Positions 53,182 through 64,000 of a stretch of DNA of 64,000 nt are shown piece by piece. The position numbers and the translations under genes are program-made. Source of the stretch: Brassica napus (lineage: Eukaryota > Streptophyta > Magnoliopsida > Brassicales > Brassicaceae); NCBI RefSeq assembly GCF_020379485.1, contig NW_026014699.1, positions 434,001 through 498,000 of the forward strand, in the 5' to 3' direction. The notes beneath the pieces were generated by a model, which searched no databases, was not told where the DNA came from, and saw only the letters and a list, made by a program, of their open reading frames with translations. Position 1 is the first letter of the stretch, and the number at the start of each line of letters is the position of its first letter.

Positions 53182-56100
53182 TATACACTTTTGTGTATTA
53201 GAGCATTATTCAACCAATCAGGGATAATCAGATGAAAAGATTAAAGAGATTAAGAGATTCTAGTGAGAGAATAAAGAGAGAGAGACTCAAAACTCCATTA
53301 ATTAATAACTGATGAGGTTTACAAGTATTAATAGAGAGAGCAACAAGGAAATTCGAAATGGTTAAGCATGTGTAGTCAAAGGACAGGCTGGAACTCCTTT
53401 TGAATCACTTGGCTGTGCTTTCTCACATGCTTGCACTAGTATAAAGGTAACTTCTCCTTTCCAGCATCATACAGGCTGTCAAAGTGATCCCTTATCCTTC
53501 CTTAACCTCACTTATCCTCTTTGGTCGAGTTTCCTCTCTTCTCTTCACTAAGTTACCTTCTCATCCCATCAGATAACTTCCCCAAGTAGTTACTGTGGTT
53601 AAAATAAAGTTACCACAGTAAAACTCTAAAGTTACTGTCTCAGCCTCCTTGGTCTTCATCTCAATACTCCCCCTCAAGCTTGACCATGTAGAACAAGTCA
53701 AGCTTGGAAACCATGAAGACCTCCCTCGTTAAAAACCTCACCAAGTAAAACCCATTGGGATAAAACCTTGATGAGGGAAAAAGAGTGGAGACTCCATGGT
53801 TAAGGGGCTCAGCTCCTAGGAGTCAGATCAATGAGTCCAAGCCTTGACAGTATGGACTCCATTGTCTTCAATCTCGCTGCCTTAGTAAACACATCTGCAA
53901 GCTGATCTTCACTTCTTGTATAACATGGCAGAATCACTCCTAAGATGATCATCTGCCTCACCTTATGACAATCCACCTCTATGTGCTTTGTTCTCTCATG
54001 AAACACTGAATTGGAGGCAATGTGGATAGCTGCTTGATTGTCACAATGCATTGTCATAGGTGTGGCCTGCTCGATCTCCAAGTGCTTCAAGATCCCCTTG
54101 ATCCACACCAACTCATTTGTAAGCTTCAACATAGCTCTATACTCAGCTTCAGCACTTGAACAGGAGATGACCTTCTGCTTCTTACTCTTCCAAGTAACCA
54201 GATTCCCTCCAATGAATGTACAATACCCAGTAGTTGATCTCCTGTCCACTCTATCTCCTGCCCAATCAGCATCACAATACCCAACCACTTCTGTACTGCC
54301 ATTGCAACCCATCCAAACTCCTTGTCCATGTGAGCCACTCAAATACCTCAGTATCCTATCAACCATCTTCCAGTGATGTACCTTTGGCGCCTGCATATGT
54401 TGGCTCACTTGATTCACAGCAAAGCATATATCAGGTCTGGTGATAGTCAAGTAGATCAGCTTACCCACCATCCTCCTATACAGCTTAGCATCCTCAAACA
54501 ACTGGTTCTCTTCAACCTCCCCCTCACGCAAGACCTTATACCCTTCCTCAAGAGGTGTCTTAGCTATCTTCCCTCCAAGCACATCAGTCTCCTTCAGCAT
54601 ATCCATAGTATACTTCCTTTGAGACATAAACAAACCCTCCTTAGATCTGCATATCTCAATCCCCAAAAAATACTTCATCTCTCCCAAGTCTTTAATATCA
54701 AACACAGACTTGAGAAACTCTTTGGTGGCTTTAATCCCAGCCTTATCACTCCCTGTGATAATCAAATCATCCACATACACCAAAATCACTATGATCCCTG
54801 ATGGTCCAACCAGTGTGAAGAGTGTATGATCTAGTTCAGACTTCCTGAACCCTCTCCCATTGAGAGTTGTACTAAGCTTTCTGTACCAAGCTCTAGGAGA
54901 CTGCTTCAGCCCATATATAGCCTTCTTCAATCTCAAAACATTCCCTGGCTTTACTAGATGCTCAAGACCAGGAGGTGGATGCATGTATACTTCATCTTCA
55001 AGTTCACCTTGCAAGAAAGCATTCTTCACATCCATTTGCCACAAATCCCACTCCAAGTTTGTTGCAATAGATAACACAATTCGAATTGTGTGAAGCTTGG
55101 CCACTGGTGCAAAAGTATCAATGTAATCTTCCCCATAAGTCTGTGTAAATCCTCTTGCAACCAGCCTAGTCTTGCGCCTATCTATCTCCCCATTTGCAAG
55201 GTACTTGATGGTGAAGATCCATCTGCTTGAAACTGCCTTCTTCCCTTTAGGTAACTCACTCTCATACCAAGTATCATTCCTGATCATTGCATCCCTTTCA
55301 TCTCCTACTGAATCTCTCCAAACCTTGTGCTTCATAGCTTCTTCATAAGATCTTGGTATCTCATTCTCATCCAAGTTACACATAAACACCATGTGCTCTT
55401 CTGGAAACTCTGCAAAGGAACACACGGCTTGAGAGGGATGCTCCACAGCCTGGGCATTGTAGTACACTCTCGTGTTTACCCAGTTGGAAGGATCCCTCCT
55501 TATCCTTGTGCTCCTCCGCAAGGTCTCAACCTGTTCTTCAGCCTGAACATTCTCTTGTGCTTCCTCTCTTAAACCAGTAGGTTCTCCCTGCTCATTTCCA
55601 CCTGACTGAGCTTCACTCTCTACTTCCTGTGTCTCCTCCTGATCATGCTGACCTGAATCCTCTTGGTTATGCTCCTGCTCCCCTGATTCAGATCCATTCC
55701 CCCTCTCATGATCAAGAGGGGTTGTTCCTCCAGCTTCTCCAGTTTGATTAGAAGGTCCGGTTCTTCCTGGTTCCTGATCTTGGGATAATCCTATCCCTAG
55801 CCTCTCCAACAACACTCTCAATGTTGTTGCCTTCTCTGATGGAGCTCGGGACAGATCCTCTAGGTCTTCCCATTTCTTCTCCTCATAATACCCTTTAGAC
55901 TCAACAAACTTCACTTCTCTAGATACCATAACCCTCCTAGTTATTGGATCATAACATTTGTAGCCTTTCTGAGTGATTGAGTACCCAATGAACATAGCTT
56001 TAGTACTCTTTGCTTCTAGCTTGTTCCTTCTTTCTCCGGGAATCATCACATAACATAAGCACCCAAAGACTCTCAAATGATCAATGTGTGGCTTGGCCTT

Positions 56101-56978
56101 GTTCAATACTTCAAAGGGAGACAGTTTCTTCAAGACACGGGTTGGCACTCTATTGATGAGATAGCAAGCAGTCTGAACAGCATCACTCCAAAACCTCTTA
56201 GGGACATTCATGTGGAACATGATTGATCTCGCAACCTCCATCAAATGTCTGTTCTTCCTCTCAGCCACCCCATTTTGTTGTGGTGTGTAAGGACAGCTAG
56301 TTTGTTGCACAATCCCATGCTTTGCAAGATGACTCTTGAAAGCATTGCTAGTGTATTCTCCTCCATTATCAGACCTCAGAATCCTCACAGTGGCATTGTA
56401 CTGATTAGTAACATATGCTTGGAAGTTCATGAAGGCTTCTAGGACTCTGTCTTTGGAGGGAATCATGGTGATCCATGTGTACTTGGACTTCTCATCAATG
56501 AAAGTCACAAAGTACTTATGGCTGTCTCTAGACATACAGGGAGCTGTCCACACGTCTGAATGCACCAGATCAAAGCAATTCTCATATCTGGTTTCTGATG
56601 TTGGGAAGACAGTCCTACAGTGCTTTCCAAGTATACAAGCTTCACACTCCAAGTGATTGAACGCCATACTTGGTAGAATCAGTTCAATTGCCTTGGCATG
56701 AGGATGTCCCAGCCTTGCATGCCATGTGAGATTATCACACCTATCCGTTGTGCTGCTTAAACACACAGACTCCACAGGACTAGGCGCGTCAGTTGTTTGG
56801 AGATGATAGAGCTGATGCTTGCTGTCTCCTCTGCCAATAACCCTTCCAGTCTTCAAATCCTGGAACTCAACTTCATTTGGTCTGAAAACCACTTGACAAT
56901 CCAGATCAACTGTAGCCTTCTTAACTGAGATTAGATTGGATGTAAACTGAGGTAGGTAGAAGGCAGTGGAGTTCTTCT
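53182..56978 (-). mobile_element. Copia element C3, 3' part
   Basis: It has a complete 485-bp 3' LTR (53182-53666), PPT and 3' module (hairpin arms 53736-53745 and 53767-53776), and pol back to the protease region. Its outer LTR end is exact and sits in the A2 LTR at ATATA, consistent with insertion into A2. Its 5' half is missing because LTR element G2 begins at 56979. Confidence 0.92.
53809..56978 (-). pseudogene. Family C pol fragment (protease end to RNase H)
   Basis: An open frame of about 1056 codons from the G2 junction to LIDLTPRS and a stop. It starts within the protease domain (KNSTAFYLPQFTSN side) and covers GAG-pre-integrase, integrase, RT with YVDD, and RNase H. It is nearly identical to C1 (for example D for E in QTTDAPSP). 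It lacks gag and the protease active site, so no particle proteins could be made. Confidence 0.92.
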
Positions 56979-59110
56979 TATGATTTTTAAAGAGATCTCT
57001 ACTCTGGTAGTATGTGTGTGTGTATAAGCTTCAATGAAGAATGATTAGAGCTTGTTCTAGGTGATTTAGGAAGAGAGATTTGTGAGAGTGTATAAGAGAC
57101 TTAAGAACAGAGAGATTAAGAGACTTAAGAGACTAGAGAGACTGAGAGAATAAGAGACTGAAGATTAGTGTTTTAGATTAGAGAAGGAGAGGGGAAACCC
57201 CCTAACTCCCTTAATCTCTTACAATCGCCAATCCTTGGCTTATATATGTCTCTACACTTTGCAATATCATAAACCTATATCCTAGGGCTGATATTAACTT
57301 GAATGATGGACGGCCTGGATGAGATAAGGCTGGTCTTTGGTCTTGGCAGCTTGTCTTGTAATTGGTTGATTCAAACTGAGGCAACAGGAGACTGAAGGCG
57401 CCAATGTATCTTGCTCCTTATGTGACCAGATACATGCTTCTCCTTTTGCCTTTACCTTTTGCTTTTGCTTTCACTTTACAGCTTGCTCCTTATCTATACA
57501 AGATGCTCAGCATATTCCTTCCCTCCATAAGCCTTCAACGGCCTTGGTAATTCAAACCTGCCGCGCCCACACATTGCACAACTTGATCAAGACTGATCCG
57601 AGTGATGGCTGGACCGGATGGGATGTACGGACGCTGTACGGCCTTGAGGTCCGTACACTCGTCCTATGCCTTCATCCAACTTCCTTCTATGGTTAACCCT
57701 TACACCTTCTTGGATCACCTTAGGCCGTACCATGGCCGTACCGAACGCCCTATCTTTGCACCATACTTCCATCTTCTCTTTAACTCCTCCAAAGCCTCCA
57801 CATGATCAGTCTAAGTCTTTCCTAGACTTAACTTCACAAGATAACTCCTTCAGAACACTTCTGAAGCTTGGTTGAACTCTTCTAGACATCTTCTAGAGCT
57901 TGCCCTATTCTTGTACAAGCTCCATCTTCTCTTCAGTTCAACACTCCCCCTCAAGCTTGACTTTAGGAGATCCTAAGCCAAGCTTGGAACTCTGAAGAGT
58001 CTCCCTCATTAAAAACCTTACAAGGAAAACCCATTGGGACAAAACCTTGCAAGGGAAAAAGAGTAGAGCTCTCCAAAGCCTAGGGATTGGCCAGTGAACT
58101 CTTGTGCCTTAGAACCAGTGAGGTTGGACACAAGAAGTTCTGGATCACGGCCTAAACTGGTGCGGCAACTCCACAAGACTTTGCGCACTCAACAACTCAG
58201 CTTCACCTCTTCATGGAACTGGTTTGAGGTCTCCCCCTCTCAACTGACTTCACAGCCTTCTTAGAGAAGCTAGGACACGACCAGATCATCTTCACAACAC
58301 TAGTGAGGCTGATCAAGATTTCACACACGGCTTGCCCTCTTCATAGAACTGGTTTGGATCTCCCCCTCTCAACAGACTTCTCAGCCATCTTAGAGAAGCT
58401 AGGAACTGACCAGGAACATCTTTAGTGAGGCTCAAGCAATGGTACCTGATACATTATCCCAAAGGTGCATCAGTACCTATCAAAAACAAGAAAATGAATA
58501 TCCTGCATCACACTTGATGCACACAATCTCACAATTCAATCATGATCATCTTAAGTATCTTTTCAAGCACAAGCAATGAATAAGATGAATGAAAAAGATT
58601 GAAAAGAGTTTTAAAAGTCTAAGGGAACTTCCCTTGTGTTTTTGTGAGTTTCCAAACTCTCTCAATGCACCATCTTCATGGCATCATCAACTTCTTGGAA
58701 AGGCAGAATGGATTCATCAGCTTCTCCTCAATCACCTCTTATTGAAGCTGCATTGATGGAGAGCCTTCTTCCTCACTTGCCAAGGCTGCTCTGAACAGCC
58801 TCTTGCCTAGACACGCCACTGACTTGGTCCGGTTGATGATCCTTGTAGAAGCCTTTGCACCGACTTGTTACTGACCATGGATCATATGCATTAAGACTCC
58901 CCCTCAAGCTTAGAACCTAGACTAGAAGGAGCTAAGCTTGTGATGATCCTAAGCATCTCCATGGTCTAATAACTATCATCTTTTTATGATAGCTTTCTTC
59001 TTGTGAGTTTACTCTCTTCCTTAACCAGGAACTAGGGTGTTTGAATCACCATAGAGAGTCTCACAAGACACACCTCTCATTGCATAATGACCCATGCTAC
59101 ACTTCCTGTA
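56979..59110 (-). mobile_element. Non-autonomous LTR element G2 (3' LTR plus interior; right end unclear)
   Basis: The LTR 56979-57943 (965 bp) is related to but distinct from G1, with indels near 57060-57180. After it come the PPT, an inverted repeat and the shared hairpin (arms 58016-58025 and 58045-58054). The interior shows no gene. It has an ~80-bp direct repeat at offset 130 bp (58207-58290, 58337-58420) and a second PPT-like block with CAAGCTTAG/CTAAGCTTG at 58896-58945. The left LTR end is exact, next to CTTCT of C3. The end at 59110 is approximate. Confidence 0.75.
57625..57741. promoter_or_regulatory. GTAC motifs in G2 LTR
   Basis: GTAC cores start at 57625, 57636 and 57653, then at 57727 and 57738. 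They are looser than in the other families but mostly in GTACGG or CCGTAC context. Confidence 0.4.
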
Positions 59111-59149
59111 GACTAAGGACTAGATATGTCCAATGGTATTATGCAATGG

Positions 59150-60342
59150 CTATTAAAGTGAAGCAAGACAAGGAGATGTGAAGGCCAAACAAAGGAAGTG
59201 AAGGCCAAGCATCTCCACACCAAACTAAAGAAGAAGAAGCTATCCAAGCCATGAACAAGCCTCAAGAGAGTGATGACACGGCCAAGACAATGAAAAGATG
59301 ATCAAGGCGTGCGTGCAAGAAGAGAAGGAGGCTGTAGAGTCATGAAGTGTGTTGCAAGTATTCAATACTTGTGCAACAAGGAAAGGAGCCAACAAATGAA
59401 ACAAGAAGCAAGCCATTATGGATTCAAGGCAAGTAGAAGAAAAGATGCTGCATTGACTTGAAATGGAAGTTGGTCCATTCAGACTTGATCCACAAGCTAC
59501 CATCTTAACCTAACTTACCTTGCAAGGCAAGAATGGAGTTGTGTAGACTTAATATGGACGTGAGGAAGGTCTGAGAAGTCAAGGAAACATGTTTGAATTT
59601 AAATAAAAGAGGCTGGTTTGAATTAGACAAGAAGAAGTCACATGGGTGGCTTTGGAGAAGCAACTGGCCTGTCACTTTCACTCAAGCAAGCTGTGCCAAC
59701 CTCTCTCCTGTCCCTTTCTCCTCATCTGGTCGTGCCTCTCCTTGTCCTATTCCTCCTTGGCAGATTCCTAATGAGTTGTTTATTAGTTTCCTAGATATGC
59801 ATTGTTTATTCCCTTTGTTGTCTTGTAGTCTTGCTGTGTCTAAAGCAATTCCTCTATAAATAGAGAGGCTCCCCATTGTAAACAAAATACAAGAAATAAG
59901 AGACAAGCTTATATAAAATTCGTGTATCACTCATCTCTTTACTAAGTGTTCTTCAAATTCTTCACAATGTAGAGAGTTAAGTGCTACACGATTTTGGGAC
60001 TGCCTAAGGGCAGATCCTTGCTTGCCCATTCACTCTAAAATTAACTCTAAACTCTTCTTTTATTTATCTTAAACTCTAGCTTACTGATTCTAATTCCTAT
60101 TCTCCTTAAGTGAACAAACTGAAAGTGTTGTGTCACTTCTCAAGGAATAGATTCAAACTAGAGTCTTTAATCTGTTCTTAGTTTAATTCTAATTATTGTA
60201 TCAATCTCACAGCCACTTAATCTCTCTAGATTCAGATGGTTGTGTAGATTATTTTGCTGAGAGGATTCAATCACAAGTTGATTGTCTCTTCCATTCTTAA
60301 AGAGTGAGTTCATGTTCTTAGCTATTCATAGCTTTTCCAACA
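59150..60342 (+). mobile_element. Probable 5' LTR of an unclassified element H (left edge approximate)
   Basis: The right edge is firm: CTTTTCCAACA followed at 60343 by TGGTATCAGAGC, a tRNA-Met PBS in plus orientation. A clean TATAAATA box at 59855-59862 lies in a typical LTR promoter context. I could not find the TG start of the LTR, so 59150 is only where G2-like sequence appears to end. An imperfect inverted repeat (TGTTGCAAGTATT...AATACTTGTGCAACA) lies at 59350-59380. Confidence 0.6.
59855..59862 (+). promoter_or_regulatory. TATA box of element H
   Basis: TATAAATA in a C-T rich context, followed after about 30 bp by an A-rich stretch. Position and form suit the core promoter of an LTR. 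Confidence 0.6.
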
Positions 60343-61331
60343 TGGTATCAGAGCTTTGTTGCTCTTCTTGGGCTGAACTCACTTCTTTTGTCAATTTCTT
60401 CATCTGAATCTCTCTCTCTTTCTCCTTTAAATTCGTTTTTGATGAGCTGTGTGGCTGGGATTCAAAACTTGGACAGTAGAGAGTGTAGATGAAGTATGTA
60501 TTCAAAATCTGTGAGTTTCTTTAAGATGCAAGGCTTTAATGTTTTTTTTTAATCAATGACTCTCGCCTTTATCTCCTCATTGTTTAATCCTTTGGATGAA
60601 AGATTAAAAATCTGTTCATGTCAGCTTGAGGGAGGGAGAAAAGATTAAACTTGTATCTTGAAGAACTCTTGAAAAAAAAAAAAAAAAATCGATTTCAAAA
60701 ATATTTTGTGTTCTTCATCTTGTCTAATGATTTCTTTAAAGAAGACAAGATGGAGTTCTGTTTTGGTTTCTTCTCTCCCATGTGTAAGCTGTGGTTCTGA
60801 TCTTGAGTTGGGATCCTAATCCAAGGCTAAGGGAGGGAAATGAAACAAAAGACTTCATCTGTTTTGTGCTTTAAAAACAGTTTTAAAAGATGAAGTTCTT
60901 GCTGGTTTTGTCTCAAACATAATCATCCTTTTCTACCCTTTGTCTCTTAATATTTTCAAACTTGGTAAAAGACTTTATGTCTAATGAAACCAATGCTTGA
61001 GGGAGGGAGAAAGATTGATGATGATTTGAAGAAAATTGATTTGTAAGAGCATTTGAATTTCAGATTTAAAGAAATGCTCTTTGAAAGGATTTAAAAAAAA
61101 AAAAAAATCTTAAAATGTTTTGAACAGATTCTTGAGTAATCTGATTTCGAAAATGCTTTAAAAATGTGTTAACTGGTGGGATGTTCATGCCTCACCAGCA
61201 TTGTGATCAGCCATGAAGCTTGAAGGCCATGGACTGCAATCTGCTTCCGCAAAACTCTCATTCTCCACCATACTCTTACTCTCCATTATTCTCTAATATT
61301 CTCTCATACTTCTGTTACTTATTCTCAAATA
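60343..61331 (+). other. PBS and non-coding leader of element H
   Basis: This starts with the PBS TGGTATCAGAGC and continues about 990 bp without a credible gene. It contains three purine blocks of the form GAGGGAGGGAGA (60626, 60830, 60999) and poly(A) runs at 60672 and 61092. Family A element A3 cuts it off at 61332. The gag-pol of H, if any, lies beyond A3. Confidence 0.6.
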
Positions 61332-61939
61332 TATGAGATTAAGAGATCCTTAGAGTAAACAGAATAAAGAGAGTGTTTAGGAAGTGATTAAGAGAAGTTT
61401 GTGAAAGATTAGGAGACTAGATAGAGCCGTTTAGTGTCTAAGAGAAAAGCATAGTGTCTAAGAGATTAGAGAGACTCAAACTGCATAATCTTCATTAGGG
61501 TTGATGAGTTACAATATATATAGAGAGCATACAAGGGTTTTCGAAATCAAGAGAAGACTAAAGCATGTGAGGTCAATCAGGAGAGGATAAGCTCATTTGG
61601 ACTAGCCAATTAGCTTCTCCACATGCGCGGAGTATCTGGCATCTTGGACCGAGATGCTCTTGCCTTTCCAGCTGTTCCAGCCTGTCAAGGCGCGCTCTAC
61701 CTTATCCCTAAACGGTCTGATGCCTCAAGGTAAGTTCCTTCCCTTTACCTTAGTTACCGTGTTACTTGGCTGATGCAAGGTAAGTCTTGGTCGATGCTGG
61801 ATGGTACGGACTGTACGGCTTGTACGGCCTTGTACGGACGTCCGTACCATGCTCTCCCTAAACTCTCTCAAGCTTCCTCATCTCCTTTCCTCTTCAACTC
61901 CTTAGCTCTTCATACATATATATTCAGCTCAACTCAACA
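61332..61939 (-). mobile_element. 3' LTR of A3
   Basis: 608 bp. It differs from A1 and A2 only slightly; one visible change is ATATATATAG against ATATATAGAG near 61515. The GTAC cluster is at 61804-61847. Confidence 0.93.
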
Positions 61940-62079
61940 CTCCCCCTCAAGCTTAGCTTTGTATAAGTCTAAGCTTGGACAGCCACAAGATCTTCCTCAT
62001 TAAAAACCTCACCAAAGAAAACCCAATGGGATAAAACTTTGATGAGGGAAAAAGAGTAAAGACCTTGCAGCTAAGGGGA

Positions 62080-64000
62080 TTAGCTCCTTCTCTTCCCAAG
62101 ATCAATGAGGCCCAACCTGATGTGAATGGACTCCATTGTCTTCTGTCTTGCAGCCTTGGTGAACACATCCGCTAGCTGATCTTCACTCCTTGTGTAACAT
62201 GGCAAGATCACCCCTAGCACAATCATCTGCCTCACCTTGTGACAATCAACTTCAATGTGCTTGGTCCTCTCATGAAACACCGAGTTGGATGCAATGTGGA
62301 TGGCAGCTTGATTGTCACAATGCATTGTCATTGGAGTTGCTTGATCGATCTCCAAGTGCTTCAAGATGCCTTTGATCCATACCAACTCGTTGGTGAGCTT
62401 CAGCATGGCTCTATACTCGGCTTCTGCACTTGAACATGACACTACCTTCTGCTTCTTGCTCTTCCAAGTCACCAAGTTGCCTCCAATGAATGTGCAATAG
62501 CCTGTGGTTGATCTCCTGTCTGCTCTATCACCAGCCCAATCCGCATCACAATATCCCACCACTTCAGTGCTTCCATTGCAGCCCATCCATACTCCTTGAT
62601 CAGGTGAGCCGTTGAGATACATCAAGATCCTCTCCACCATGTGCCAGTGATGTTCCTTAGGCACTTGCATGTGTTGACTCACCTGATTCACAGCAAAGCA
62701 GATGTCAGGTCTAGTTATAGTAAGATAAATCAATTTGCCAACTAGTTTTCTATAGAGTTTAGGATCCTGATAAGGTTTGCTGTCTTCAATCTCCCCCTCT
62801 CGTGGGACTTTGTAGCCATCCTCCATAGGCATCCTTGCTGTCTTGCCTCCATAAGCACCTGCACCTTTCAAAAGATCAAGTGTATATTTCCTTTGGGACA
62901 TGAACAAACCTTCCTTGGATCTACATATCTCAATTCCAAGGAAGTATTTCATTTCTCCCAAGTCTTTAATCTCAAACATGGATTTAAGAAACTCCTTGGT
63001 TGCTATGATACCTTCCTTATCACTCCCTGTGATAATGATATCATCAACATACACAAGGAGAGCAATCATACCTGAGGGAGTCGTGAGAGTGAAGAGAGTG
63101 TGATCTAGTTCAGACTTCTTGAAGCCTCGGCCATTCAGAGTAGTGCTCAACTTGTTGTACCAAGCCCTTGGTGATTGCTTCAGTCCATAGATGGCTTTCT
63201 TCAATCTCAGTACATTCCCACTCTTTACTAAGTGTTCAAGGCCTGGAGGTGGATGCATATACACTTCATCCTCAAGTTCACCTTGTAGAAACGCATTCTT
63301 CACATCCATTTGCCATAACCCCCATCCAAGATTCACAGCCAAGCTTAGTACAATCCGGATTGTGTGGAGTTTAGCTACTGGTGCAAAGGTTTCTATGTAA
63401 TCTTCTCCATAAGTTTGAGTGAACCCTCTTGCAACTAGTCTTGACTTCTTCCTCTCAATCTTTCCATCCGCTTTGTACTTGATTGTGAATATCCATCTAC
63501 TAGTCACAGCCTTCTTCCCTTTTGGTAACTCACTCTCATACCATGTATCATTCTTGATCATCGCTCCTGCCTCATCTCCAACTGATTCCTTCCATTCTTT
63601 ATCTTTCATTGCTTCTTCATAGCTTCTTGGGATGTGATTCTCATCCAAGTTTACCATGAACGCGCAATGTGCTTCTGGATATTGAGCAAAGGAGCACACG
63701 GCTTGAGAAGGATGCTCCACAGCTTGGGCATTGTAGTACACTCTCGTGTTTACCCAACTGGAAGGATCCTTCCTTATCCTTGTACTCCTTCTTAGTGGCT
63801 GCACAACTGGTTCTTCTTCCTGTTGTTCTTCTACCACTTCATCTTGAGAAGGTGTTTGTGTCACACCATGATCATGTCCATGACCATCCGAGCCTATGCT
63901 CTCTTCTCCTTCATTCTCTACTCCTCCTTCATCTTGGTTGGCCTCTTGCATAGGCTCCTCATGCTCCTCTCCTCCCTCATGATCAAGGTGGGATGGTGAA
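62080..64000 (-). CDS. Ty1/copia gag-pol polyprotein, family A copy A3 (C-terminal ~640 codons)
   Basis: The frame is open from the right window edge to the stop after LIDLGKRRS. It includes the end of the acidic linker, RT with QMDVKNAFLQGELEDEVYM and YVDD, and RNase H. It matches A1 and A2 except one visible residue, Ile for Val in ADGKIERKK (base 63459). The remainder, with gag, protease and integrase, is outside the window. Confidence 0.94.
   Translation of the reverse strand, partial: SPSHLDHEGGEEHEEPMQEANQDEGGVENEGEESIGSDGHGHDHGVTQTPSQDEVVEEQQEEEPVVQPLRRSTRIRKDPSSWVNTRVYYNAQAVEHPSQAVCSFAQYPEAHCAFMVNLDENHIPRSYEEAMKDKEWKESVGDEAGAMIKNDTWYESELPKGKKAVTSRWIFTIKYKADGKIERKKSRLVARGFTQTYGEDYIETFAPVAKLHTIRIVLSLAVNLGWGLWQMDVKNAFLQGELEDEVYMHPPPGLEHLVKSGNVLRLKKAIYGLKQSPRAWYNKLSTTLNGRGFKKSELDHTLFTLTTPSGMIALLVYVDDIIITGSDKEGIIATKEFLKSMFEIKDLGEMKYFLGIEICRSKEGLFMSQRKYTLDLLKGAGAYGGKTARMPMEDGYKVPREGEIEDSKPYQDPKLYRKLVGKLIYLTITRPDICFAVNQVSQHMQVPKEHHWHMVERILMYLNGSPDQGVWMGCNGSTEVVGYCDADWAGDRADRRSTTGYCTFIGGNLVTWKSKKQKVVSCSSAEAEYRAMLKLTNELVWIKGILKHLEIDQATPMTMHCDNQAAIHIASNSVFHERTKHIEVDCHKVRQMIVLGVILPCYTRSEDQLADVFTKAARQKTMESIHIRLGLIDLGKRRS

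Larger units (their letters stand above)
61332..64000 (-). mobile_element. Copia element A3, 3' part (runs off the window)
   Basis: The complete 608-bp 3' LTR (61332-61939), PPT, second inverted repeat and hairpin (arms 62007-62017 and 62037-62047) are present, followed by the end of the ORF. It is inserted in element H next to AAATA (61327-61331), the presumed target-site copy. The rest of the element lies to the right. Confidence 0.93.

Noticed and set aside
46973..56978. C2 and C3 as two halves of one inverted family C element
   Set aside because: The pieces leave out about 770 bp of gag/protease. C3's exact LTR end lies in the A2 LTR, and flanking sequences do not fit a simple inversion. 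Separate insertions plus deletion fit better.
59240..59930. Possible host gene between G2 and the H PBS (frames of 82-88 codons on both strands)
   Set aside because: No domain or coding bias is seen. The TATA box, A-rich leader and PBS indicate an LTR.

Overview
The window is plant centromere-type DNA. Its backbone is a tandem satellite with an exact 176-bp period, one HindIII-type AAGCTT site per monomer, and the monomer core of the Brassica CentBr family as I remember it. This points to Brassica or a very close Brassiceae relative. About 8.3 kb (roughly 47 monomers, all in one orientation) survives in five blocks: 3748-6207, 21738-22413, 28498-31525, 36970-38858 and 45559-45791. Almost everything else is LTR retrotransposon. 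I found no cellular protein gene, tRNA or rRNA gene.

Layout. 1-3472: the 5' part of a minus-strand Ty1/copia element (family D), cut by the window edge and sitting in an older A-like LTR remnant (3473-3747). 6208-21737: a three-level nest, with copia element B2 (minus) in satellite, its sister B1 (plus, 7354-17233) inside B2, and the non-autonomous element F (minus, 12262-16430) inside B1. 22414-28497: intact copia A1 (plus). 31526-36969: intact copia C1 (plus). 38859-45558: intact Ty3/gypsy element of CRM (centromeric chromovirus) type, minus. From 45792 on there is a pile-up with no further satellite: G1 (non-autonomous LTR element), C2 (5' fragment), A2 (intact ORF, damaged ends), C3 (3' fragment), G2, an unclassified LTR element H, and A3, which runs off the right edge.

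Target-site duplications are visible for B2 (CTTAC), B1 (TCTCA), F (ACAAG), A1 (TTCTC), C1 (CTTCC) and the CRM element (TTATT). Paired LTRs look identical by eye, except one substitution and a CT-repeat length change in B1. The insertions are therefore young, and uninterrupted paralogous copies of several target sites persist elsewhere in the same array.

The elements appear to share one set of cis signals. All PBSs match initiator tRNA-Met. A U-rich stretch followed by a covarying stem-loop lies about 32 nt after the stop codon in every copia with a preserved 3' end, and 37 nt after it in the CRM element. Copia, F and G elements also carry a second inverted repeat next to the PPT. LTRs of A, D, F and G carry helically spaced clusters of GTAC. 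F and G lack enzyme genes and presumably depend on the copia machinery. Family C has an intact pol but a divergent gag without the CCHC knuckle.
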